A stretch of 6,794 bases of DNA. Source: Caulobacteraceae bacterium (GTDB taxonomy: Bacteria > Pseudomonadota > Alphaproteobacteria > Caulobacterales > Caulobacteraceae). The DNA is taken from assembly GCA_020852035.1 (NCBI GenBank), contig JADZBR010000100.1:1-6794 (forward strand), written 5' to 3'. The translations under genes and the position numbers were made by a program. Every line of letters begins with the position of its first letter. Positions within the stretch are counted from its first letter, which is position 1. The notes under the pieces were generated by a model, which had not been told where the DNA came from, did no database searches, and was given only the letters and a program-made list of their open reading frames with translations. Shown in pieces: positions 1 through 5,081 of the stretch.

Positions 1-206
1 AGCTGATCGTCCACGGCCGCGACCGGGCCGAGTGCATCGCGCGGACCAACCGCTGCCTGAACGAGATGGTGGTGGGCGGCATCGACACCACGATCCCGCT
101 CTTCCAGGAACTGCTGCAGCAGCCGGACATCCTGTCGGGCGACTACAACATCCACTGGCTGGAACGCTGGATGGCGGCGCAGGCGCCGCTCGATGCGGGG
201 CTTTGA
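1..206 (+). CDS. accC: Biotin carboxylase subunit of acetyl-CoA carboxylase, C-terminal end (partial)
   Basis: This is the last 67 codons of biotin carboxylase, read in the frame starting at base 3; the 5' end lies outside the window. AccC carboxylates biotin on the carrier AccB using ATP and bicarbonate, the first half-reaction of acetyl-CoA carboxylase in cytoplasmic fatty-acid synthesis. What is visible is the typical AccC C-terminal domain end: LIVHGRDRAECIAR, a Gly-Ile-Asp-Thr-Thr turn, a long amphipathic helix, then GDYNIHWLERW, matching the family's conserved 'NIHxLE' ending. The stop codon TGA (204-206) lies inside the start of the next gene, aat, which overlaps by 14 bases, so the two are probably co-transcribed and translationally coupled. 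The accC-aat neighbourhood is common in alphaproteobacteria. No catalytic residues fall within this fragment, so the call rests on the C-terminal motif and synteny. Confidence 0.93.
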   Translation, partial: LIVHGRDRAECIARTNRCLNEMVVGGIDTTIPLFQELLQQPDILSGDYNIHWLERWMAAQAPLDAGL

Positions 207-843
207 CGTCCACGACCTGATCGCGGCCTACGAGCGCGGCGTCTTCCCGATGGCGGACGCGCGGGACGACGAGCGGGTGTTCCTGGTCGATCCGGAGCGC
301 CGCGGCGTCCTTCCGCTGGACGACTTCCGCGTGCCCAGGCGGCTGGCCCGCACCGTGCGCGCCGACCCCTCTGTGATCCGCACCGACAGCGACTTTCGCG
401 GGGTCGTCGCCGCCTGCGCCGAAGCGACCTCACGCCGGCCGGAGACCTGGATCAACGCCGGCATCGAGAGGCTCTATTGCGAGCTGTTCGATCTTGGGCG
501 CGCCCACAGCGTCGAGTGCTGGCGGGGCGATGAGCTGGTCGGCGGGCTCTACGGCGTCTCGCTGGGCGGCGCCTTCTTCGGCGAGAGCATGTTCAGCCGG
601 GCGCGGGACGCCTCGAAGGTGGCGCTGGTGCACCTCGTCGCGCGGCTGCGGCGCGGCGGCTATCGGCTGCTCGACGCCCAGTTCACCAACGAGCACCTCA
701 AGCAGTTCGGCCTGCTGGAAATCTCACGCGAGGCCTATCACCGCCAGCTCGGCGCGGCCCTCGCCGCCCCGGCCGACTTTCAGCTCTTGCCGGCCGGCGC
801 CGCCGGCGGCGCGGCGCTGCAGCTGACCAGCCAGGCGTCGTAG
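193..843 (+). CDS. aat: Leucyl/phenylalanyl-tRNA--protein transferase
   Basis: 216-aa cytoplasmic enzyme that transfers Leu or Phe from aminoacyl-tRNA to proteins with N-terminal Lys or Arg, creating an N-degron read by ClpS/ClpAP. The start at 193 is supported by the family-like beginning (DLIAAYERGVFPMADARDD, residues 8-26), although no strong ribosome-binding site is seen; translation is probably coupled to accC, whose stop lies inside this gene. Visible family motifs are ETWIN (84-88), HSVECW (105-110), the glycine-rich GVSLGGAFFGESMF (121-134), ASK (140-142), and LLDAQFTNEHL (159-169). Within the last, D161 and Q163 correspond to the Asp/Gln pair implicated in catalysis in E. coli Aat. 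Length is normal for the short alphaproteobacterial form, and the ending ALQLTSQAS resembles the usual C-terminus. The last 21 codons overlap the convergent DUF2155 gene by 64 bp. Confidence 0.95.
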   Translation: MRGFDVHDLIAAYERGVFPMADARDDERVFLVDPERRGVLPLDDFRVPRRLARTVRADPSVIRTDSDFRGVVAACAEATSRRPETWINAGIERLYCELFDLGRAHSVECWRGDELVGGLYGVSLGGAFFGESMFSRARDASKVALVHLVARLRRGGYRLLDAQFTNEHLKQFGLLEISREAYHRQLGAALAAPADFQLLPAGAAGGAALQLTSQAS

Positions 844-1406
844 ACCGGGTGCTCCAGCGGGTTCAGGCCCGGCGAATTGGAGAACATCCAGCCGCGGAAC
901 ACCTGCCGTCCCTGGCGTCCGGCCTGCCGCGGCTGGGAATCCACCACCACATAGGCGAAGGCCCCGTCGCGCGGCTCGTCGGGGGCCGACATCTCGCAGG
1001 CGCGGACGGTGAAGACCAGGTTCTGGTAGCGCACCGGCTTGCCGACCGGCGCGACGAAGCGGATCGAGCGGGCCGTCACCTTGTCGATCGCCTGCAGCAC
1101 GGCGGCCGGGGCGCGGACGCGCTTCATCGGCGGCGGCGGCGGGACCGGCTTGGGCGGCTCCTTTTTCTCCTCCGGCGCCGTCTCGGCCGGCTCGGGTTCG
1201 GGAATCGCCAGCGGCGGGGGCTGGACCAGCGGCGGGGCCGGCTCGGGCGGCGTCTCGTCGGGCACGACGACGGTGTTGGCGGCCGGCGGGGTCGGCGGTG
1301 CGGTCTGGGCGTTGGTCAAGGGGGCCGGCGCGGGTTGCGCCATGACGACGCCGCACGCCAGGGTCGCCCCCGCGGTCAGCACGCCAAGACGCCTGGACCA
1401 GCCCAT
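780..1406 (-). CDS. DUF2155 domain protein, exported, proline-rich
   Basis: 208-aa protein. I chose ATG at 1406 because it gives a clean signal peptide (two Arg, hydrophobic core, likely cut after A23 in VVMA|QPAP) and lies just after the stop of the upstream gene, with AAGGA close before it. In-frame starts further upstream would read back through the NDUFA12 gene. After the signal comes a long Pro/Glu/Thr-rich segment (about 24-93), probably an extended periplasmic spacer, then the conserved DUF2155 domain (about 94-196): AAVLQAIDKVTARS, the RFVAPVGKPVRYQNLVFTV strand region, AYVVVDSQP, FRGWMFSNSPGLNPLEHPVYDAWL. C137 and C196 are the only cysteines of the mature domain and could form a disulfide. 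C18 sits in the signal region, but the preceding residues (TLA) are a poor lipobox. The molecular function of DUF2155 is unknown; the family is conserved in alphaproteobacteria beside aat and the NDUFA12-like gene. Its 3' end overlaps aat tail to tail. Confidence 0.9.
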   Translation of the reverse strand: MGWSRRLGVLTAGATLACGVVMAQPAPAPLTNAQTAPPTPPAANTVVVPDETPPEPAPPLVQPPPLAIPEPEPAETAPEEKKEPPKPVPPPPPMKRVRAPAAVLQAIDKVTARSIRFVAPVGKPVRYQNLVFTVRACEMSAPDEPRDGAFAYVVVDSQPRQAGRQGRQVFRGWMFSNSPGLNPLEHPVYDAWLVSCSAAPPAAPAGKS

Positions 1407-1411
1407 CTTCC

Positions 1412-1804
1412 TTACGGAGTCCAGGCCTCGTAGTCGCCGGTCGCCCGCTGGCGCTCGCCGGAACGGTCGAGCGAGCCGGCCGGGCGCTTGGCGTAGACGG
1501 TGCCGGTGAGGTTCGGCTGGTGTTCCAGCTCCCAGGGCTTGCGCGGCAGCGGCGCACGGGTCGGCGGCTCTTCGAAGGTGTAGTGCAGCCAGCCGTACCA
1601 CTCCGGCGGCACCTTAGAGGCGTCGGCGTAGCCGTTGTAGATCACCCAGCGGCGCTTGCGCTGGTCGTAGCTGTCGGAGTTGTCGCGCGCCTCGAAATAA
1701 CGATTGCCATAGGCGTCCTCGCCCACCTTCACGCCGCGGCGGCCGATATGGAAACGCGCGCCCAGCGAGGCGCCGTTCCACCAGGTGAAGATCGCTTTCA
1801 GCAC
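1412..1804 (-). CDS. NDUFA12/B17.2-type accessory subunit of NADH:ubiquinone oxidoreductase (complex I)
   Basis: 130-aa protein of the NDUFA12 family. In mitochondria and in alphaproteobacterial complex I (shown biochemically in Paracoccus) this is a supernumerary subunit on the peripheral arm involved in assembly or stability, not in catalysis. Visible family features are the start MLKAIFTWWNGASLGARF (1-18), VGEDAYGNRYFEAR (27-40), RRWVIYNGYADASKVPPEWY (51-70), GWLHYTFEEPPT (71-82) and PWELEHQPNLTGT (90-102). The start is taken as GTG at 1804, because it yields exactly the family's usual N-terminus; an in-frame start at 1921 would add 39 residues with no family likeness. A purine-rich GAAAG lies about 10 bases upstream, so the ribosome site is weak. 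The DUF2155 gene follows after 5 bases, so the two form an operon. There is no transmembrane segment. Confidence 0.93.
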   Translation of the reverse strand: MLKAIFTWWNGASLGARFHIGRRGVKVGEDAYGNRYFEARDNSDSYDQRKRRWVIYNGYADASKVPPEWYGWLHYTFEEPPTRAPLPRKPWELEHQPNLTGTVYAKRPAGSLDRSGERQRATGDYEAWTP

Positions 1805-1842
1805 GCAGCAGCTTTCGGGAAAAACCGGTCCGGACGGCGCGG

Positions 1843-1871
1843 ACCATAGCCGCCGCGGGGGCCAGCGTCCA
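1843..1871 (-). promoter_or_regulatory. Candidate housekeeping promoter for the NDUFA12-DUF2155 operon
   Basis: On the minus strand, TGGACGC (1865-1871) and GCTATGGT (1843-1850) are 14 bases apart. This compares with the Caulobacter housekeeping consensus TTGACGS, 10-14 bases, GCTANAWC: 6 of 7 positions match in the -35 box and about 5 of 8 in the -10. Transcription would begin near 1836, leaving about 30 untranslated bases before the GTG start at 1804. The -10 match is mediocre, so this is a suggestion only. I see no convincing promoter for the divergent plus-strand gene in the same gap. Confidence 0.3.
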
Positions 1872-1894
1872 GCAGCGCCCCATCGCAAGATGTT

Positions 1895-1913
1895 GTGGAG
1901 AAGGGCCCTCCAC
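1895..1913. repeat. Short inverted repeat in the divergent intergenic region
   Basis: GTGGAG (1895-1900) and CTCCAC (1908-1913) form a 6-bp stem around a 7-base spacer. The spacer overlaps the 8-bp perfect palindrome AGGGCCCT (1902-1909). It sits between the two divergent genes, about 60 bases before the start of the RNR-like gene and upstream of the putative minus-strand promoter. That position would suit an operator for a dimeric regulator, but nothing else supports this. Confidence 0.25.
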
Positions 1914-1962
1914 CACACCACCTGTATTGCGCCGCCCGCGCCGCCCTCCTAGCCTTGCGTCC

Positions 1963-1968
1963 GGGAGG
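1963..1968 (+). promoter_or_regulatory. Ribosome-binding site that fixes the start of the RNR-like gene
   Basis: GGGAGG at 1963-1968 is a strong Shine-Dalgarno match ending 4 bases before ATG 1973. It favours that ATG over the in-frame GTG at 1895. The extra 26 residues from 1895 look like translated intergenic DNA and would place the start in the upstream control region. Confidence 0.7.
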
Positions 1969-1972
1969 CGCC

Positions 1973-4414
1973 ATGACCCCGTCCACCGACTCAGCCTCGC
2001 GTCCGGGGCCGACCCTGCAACGCCGCGAGACCGAGGCGGGCGGGCGCCCGCGCGAGGTGCTGGCCCCCGCCCACTGGCCGCAGGCCCGGCTCGACGCCTG
2101 GGTGGCCTGGGCGCAAGCGGCCGGGCTGACGGCCGATACGCCCGGCGCGGCGCTGGACGGCGCGCTCGACGAGTTCGCCGCCAGGGCCGTGGGCGGGCGC
2201 TACGCCCGGGCGCTGGCCGGCGCCATGCTGGCCGGCCTGCTGGCGTTCCGGCCGGCCGCCGCCGCCCCCCGGGCGGCGGATGTCACGGGACCGGAAGGGG
2301 CCGGCCTTATTCCGACGATTCTGCAGGCGGCCAGGGCCGAGGCCCTGCAGGCCGCCCTCGCGACCGCGGCGACCGAACGGCTGAACGCGGTCATCGAAGC
2401 GGTCCACTGCTGCGAGGGCGACGCCCTGGCCTGCAGCGATCCGGCGCAGAACGTCAGGCTGGCGCGCGCGACGCAAGCGGCGCTGGCCGCCGGCCTGCCG
2501 CCGGCGACGGTCGCCGATGCGATCGCCCTGGCTCGGGGCGGGACGACCGCCTGGGCCGCCGGGGCGCCTGACATAGCCGCGAGCTTCCTGATCAGGGTCG
2601 ATCCGGCCGACGCGGCGGCCCTACGGGCGGCGGCGGAGGCGGCCTGGGAGACCGGGCGCATGACGCTGGCGACCGGCGAGGGCTTCAGGGCGCTTTCGGC
2701 CGGCGACGGGTGGCGCGGGGCGGTGCGGCTGATGGCCTTCGAGCATCCGGCCGGCTTCGACGAGACCGGCTTCCGGGGCGCGGTGGTGCTGGCCGGACGA
2801 ACGCTGGCAGGACTGGGCGGGGGCGAACTGGCGCTGGCTGGGCTGGGCGACTGGCTGGGCGCGCACGGGCTGCCGTTCGGCTCGCCGGAGGCGCGGGCGC
2901 TGGCGCAGCGCCTCCACGAGATCGCAGCCGCCGCGCTGGGCGGCCAGCCGAAGGTGCGGCTGGCGTCGTTCGGCGACGCGGAGCTGAGCCTGCTGCTCGG
3001 CGCCGATACGCTGGCCCGCCCCTGGTCCGGCCCGGTCGGCCATGCCGAAAGCGCTGACGGCGAGACCCTGCGGACCCTCTCGGAGGCCGGCCACCTGGCG
3101 CTGCAGCGCCTGGGGTGCGACGCGGCCACCGCCCGCGCCTGGCTTCTGGGATCGGGCGATCTATCCGAAGCGCCGGGCGTCGACCACCGCGCCCTGCGCA
3201 CGCTGGGCTTCACCGACCATGAGATTTCGGCGGCCGAGGCCGCCCTGCCCTTTTCGCCTTCGCTGCGGGCGGCCTTCGCGCCCGCGGTGATCGGCGCGGG
3301 CTTCGTCTGCGACGTGCTGGGCGCGAGCCCTGAGCAGATCGCCGATCCGGGCTTCGACACCCTGGCCTTCGCCGGTTTCGAGGCCGCCGCCGTCGCGGAG
3401 GCCGAGGCGAGCGCGATGGGCGGCGCGCCGATCGGCCTGGCCGATTGGCTGACCCCGGCGCAGGCGGCCGCCCTGGCGGGGCGCGGCGACCTCGACTGGC
3501 GCCCGGCGGCCGAGATGGCCGCCGCCCTCGCGCCGCGCGTGACGGTTCCGGTGTTGCTGGAGCTCCCGTTCCACGCCTCGCCCGCCGAGGCTGTGGCGCT
3601 GGTCGCAGCGGTGCTGGAAACCGGCGCGCCGGCGGTGCGGCTCGACCGCGCGCAGCCGCCGCACGATTTCGCCCTGGCGCCGGTCGAACCGGAACGCGCC
3701 GCGCCCGCCTCCGAGCCGCCGGTGGAGACGGTGGTCGAGCGGGTGGTCGAGCGCGAACGGGTGCGCCGCAAGCTGCCCGACCGGCGCAAGGGCTACATCC
3801 AGAAGGCCGCGGTCGGCGGCCACAAGGTCTATCTGCACACCGGCGAATACGACGACGGCGAGCTGGGCGAGATCTTCCTCGACATGCACAAGGAAGGCGC
3901 CGCCTTCCGCAGCCTGATGAACAACTTCGCCATCGCGATCTCCATCGGCCTGCAATACGGCGTGCCGCTGGACGAGTTCGTCGACGCCTTCGTCTTCACC
4001 CGGTTCGAGCCGGCCGGGCCGGTGACCGGCAATGATCGGGTGCGCTCGGCGACCTCGATTCTCGACTACATCTTCCGCGAGCGGGGCGTCTCCTACCTCG
4101 GCCGCGACGACCTCGCCTCCAACGACATCGGCGACTTCGACGCCGACGGGCTGGGCCACGGCAAGGCCGACCGGGCCGCCGGGTTTGCCGACGAGCCGCA
4201 GCCGGCGTCGCGGTTCATCTCCAAGGGCTTCTCGCGCGGCGCGGCGCCGGACAACCTGGTGTTCCTGCCGATCGAGCGACGCGGCCCGGGATCTGCGCTG
4301 GAGGCCGACGTCTGCGCGGCCTGCGGCGACGTGGCGGTGGTGCGCAAGGGGGCGAGCCTGATCTGCGAAACCTGCGGAACCAGGGCGGGGCGGCTGGACG
4401 AAGGCGCGGGCTGA
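1973..4414 (+). CDS. Catalytically degenerate B12-dependent ribonucleotide reductase paralog with TSCPD domain and zinc ribbon
   Basis: 813-aa protein, probably cytoplasmic. The C-terminal third is almost textbook class II RNR (NrdJ): a basic linker RRKLPDRRKGYIQKA (598-612), the TSCPD domain (about 613-710: GGHKVYLHTGEYDDGELG, MHKEGAAFRSLMNNFAIA, FTRFEPAGPVTGNDR, TSILDYIFRERGVSYLGR), ASRFISKGFSRGAAPDNLVF, then a four-cysteine zinc ribbon (C781-x2-C784, C798-x2-C801). The first 580 residues are Ala/Gly-rich and align only faintly, but in order: CCEGDALACSDPAQN (146-160) resembles the NrdJ 'CEG...C.DP..N' segment, LGDWLGAHGLPFGSPEARAL (about 291-310) the barrel's 'LG..L...G..Y.S..A', LGFTDHEISAAE (411-422), and PVLLELPFHASPAEA (526-540) the late 'INMP..A..E' part. 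I find no NPC[GS]E catalytic motif and no N-terminal redox-cysteine segment. At 813 aa it is much shorter than NrdJ (about 1,200 aa), so reductase activity is unlikely. The true role is unknown; comparable alphaproteobacterial genes are annotated only as TSCPD-domain proteins. Confidence 0.85.
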   Translation: MTPSTDSASRPGPTLQRRETEAGGRPREVLAPAHWPQARLDAWVAWAQAAGLTADTPGAALDGALDEFAARAVGGRYARALAGAMLAGLLAFRPAAAAPRAADVTGPEGAGLIPTILQAARAEALQAALATAATERLNAVIEAVHCCEGDALACSDPAQNVRLARATQAALAAGLPPATVADAIALARGGTTAWAAGAPDIAASFLIRVDPADAAALRAAAEAAWETGRMTLATGEGFRALSAGDGWRGAVRLMAFEHPAGFDETGFRGAVVLAGRTLAGLGGGELALAGLGDWLGAHGLPFGSPEARALAQRLHEIAAAALGGQPKVRLASFGDAELSLLLGADTLARPWSGPVGHAESADGETLRTLSEAGHLALQRLGCDAATARAWLLGSGDLSEAPGVDHRALRTLGFTDHEISAAEAALPFSPSLRAAFAPAVIGAGFVCDVLGASPEQIADPGFDTLAFAGFEAAAVAEAEASAMGGAPIGLADWLTPAQAAALAGRGDLDWRPAAEMAAALAPRVTVPVLLELPFHASPAEAVALVAAVLETGAPAVRLDRAQPPHDFALAPVEPERAAPASEPPVETVVERVVERERVRRKLPDRRKGYIQKAAVGGHKVYLHTGEYDDGELGEIFLDMHKEGAAFRSLMNNFAIAISIGLQYGVPLDEFVDAFVFTRFEPAGPVTGNDRVRSATSILDYIFRERGVSYLGRDDLASNDIGDFDADGLGHGKADRAAGFADEPQPASRFISKGFSRGAAPDNLVFLPIERRGPGSALEADVCAACGDVAVVRKGASLICETCGTRAGRLDEGAG

Positions 4415-4423
4415 AAGGCGCTC

Positions 4424-4470
4424 AAATCCTCCCCCTCCCCCATTCCGCTGCACTACATGGGGGAGGATTT
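4424..4470. terminator. Hairpin terminator downstream of the RNR-like gene
   Basis: A perfect 12-bp inverted repeat (AAATCCTCCCCC at 4424-4435, GGGGGAGGATTT at 4459-4470) begins 9 bases after the stop codon of the RNR-like gene. The right arm ends in four T (4468-4471) and the left arm starts with AAA, so it could stop transcription from both sides. The C-rich stretch allows a second register, CTCCCCCAT (4435-4443) with ATGGGGGAG (4457-4465). Its shape also resembles dispersed intergenic palindromes with CCTCCCCC/GGGGGAGG arms that I remember from related genomes, so it may be a repeat reused as a terminator. Confidence 0.65.
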
Positions 4471-4486
4471 TGGCAACCGCCTTGCA
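4470..4486 (+). promoter_or_regulatory. Candidate sigma-54 (RpoN) -24/-12 promoter
   Basis: TTGGCA (4470-4475) and TTGCA (4482-4486) match the -24 and -12 elements of the RpoN consensus YTGGCACG-N4-TTGCW. The invariant GG (4472-4473) and GC (4484-4485) are exactly 10 bases apart, as required. Three positions directly after TTGGCA deviate. Transcription would start near 4497, about 35 bases before the ATG of the first pentapeptide gene, with GAGGAG (4514-4519) inside the leader. The site abuts the upstream terminator, so it would give the pentapeptide pair its own control. A chance match is possible and no activator site was identified. Confidence 0.4.
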
Positions 4487-4531
4487 CAGCTTGCGGCGAA
4501 TGTCGCGAACCCCGAGGAGCCGCGTCCCGAA

Positions 4532-5020
4532 ATGAAACCGATCGCCTATGTCGCCCTCGCCCTGACGCTGGCCGCCGCCGCGCCGGCCGCCGCGCAGAAC
4601 CGTGGCCAGATCGCCAGGGCCGCCGCCGGCGCCAGCTGCCCGGGGTGCAACCTCTTCCAGGCCGACTTCGGGGGCCGCCAGCTGTCCGGGCGCAACTTCA
4701 GCGGCGCGCGGCTGCGCCAGGCCGACCTCAGCCTCTCGGTCTCCAGCCGGGCCAACTTCTCCGGCGCGGACCTGCGCGACGTGGAGGCTTACGGCGCGGT
4801 GTTCACCGGGGCCAATTTCTCGCGCGCCAATCTGACGCACGCCAGCTTCGTGGGGACTTACCTCAACGGGGCGAACTTCGCCGGCGCGAATCTCGACGGC
4901 GCCAATTTCTCAGGCGCCGAGATGGGCCGCGCGGTCGGACTCACCCCTGGCCAGCTGGCCCGGGCCTGTGGCGACGAGGCCACGATTCTGCCGCGGGGCC
5001 TGCGCCTTCGGCCTTGTTGA
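4532..5020 (+). CDS. Exported pentapeptide-repeat protein (short, cysteine-capped)
   Basis: 162-aa protein predicted to enter the periplasm. ATG 4532 gives a classic signal peptide (MK, then an Ala/Leu-rich core, likely cut after A21 in APAAA|QN); GAGGAG at 4514-4519 is a usable but rather distant ribosome site. An in-frame ATG at 4457 would place the signal 25 residues inside, so I reject it. The mature part begins with SCPGCNL (C36, C39). About 92 residues of pentapeptide repeats follow (40-131; units such as GANFS, RANLT, GANLD), roughly 4-5 coils of a right-handed square beta-helix. The end is GLTPGQLARAC...LPRGL...C (C146, C162). The same caps occur in the next gene, so these are paralogs, probably in one operon. 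Pentapeptide proteins usually act as binding surfaces. With a signal peptide, this is not a Qnr/MfpA-type gyrase protector. The partner is unknown. Confidence 0.88.
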   Translation: MKPIAYVALALTLAAAAPAAAQNRGQIARAAAGASCPGCNLFQADFGGRQLSGRNFSGARLRQADLSLSVSSRANFSGADLRDVEAYGAVFTGANFSRANLTHASFVGTYLNGANFAGANLDGANFSGAEMGRAVGLTPGQLARACGDEATILPRGLRLRPC

Positions 5021-5031
5021 GGCCGCAAGGC
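5011..5031 (+). other. Weak hairpin across the stop codon between the two pentapeptide genes
   Basis: GCCTTG (5011-5016) can pair with CAAGGC (5026-5031) around a 9-base loop that contains the stop codon of the first gene. No T-run follows, so it is not a factor-independent terminator. It could influence read-through or RNA stability between the paired genes, or be chance in GC-rich DNA. Confidence 0.2.
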
Positions 5032-5081
5032 TTACCCCGAATTAAGTGGCGCGGGGCGGAAAGGTCGGTCAAATCGGGACC

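Noticed and set aside
785..815. GC-rich palindromic run near the end of aat that might be a terminator
   Set aside because: It lies inside two coding frames and no T-run follows. Repeated GCC/GGC codons for Ala and Gly explain it.
849..1433. A 194-codon plus-strand frame opposite the DUF2155 gene
   Set aside because: Arg/Gly/His-rich composition typical of antisense frames in GC-rich DNA; the minus strand carries a well-supported gene with signal peptide and domain.
1895..1972. An upstream GTG start extending the RNR-like protein by 26 residues
   Set aside because: The ATG at 1973 has a strong GGGAGG ribosome site, and the extension reads as intergenic sequence containing a palindrome.
2200..3789. 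A 529-codon minus-strand frame, Ser/Arg/Ala-rich, inside the RNR-like gene
   Set aside because: Low-complexity shadow of an Ala/Gly-rich gene. The plus-strand frame continues without interruption into the conserved C-terminus.
3161..4840. A 559-codon open frame on the minus strand across the RNR-like gene and into the first pentapeptide gene
   Set aside because: It is antisense to the clearly conserved TSCPD region and first pentapeptide gene, crosses two genes and the terminator, and shows no recognisable domain. It is a high-GC shadow frame.
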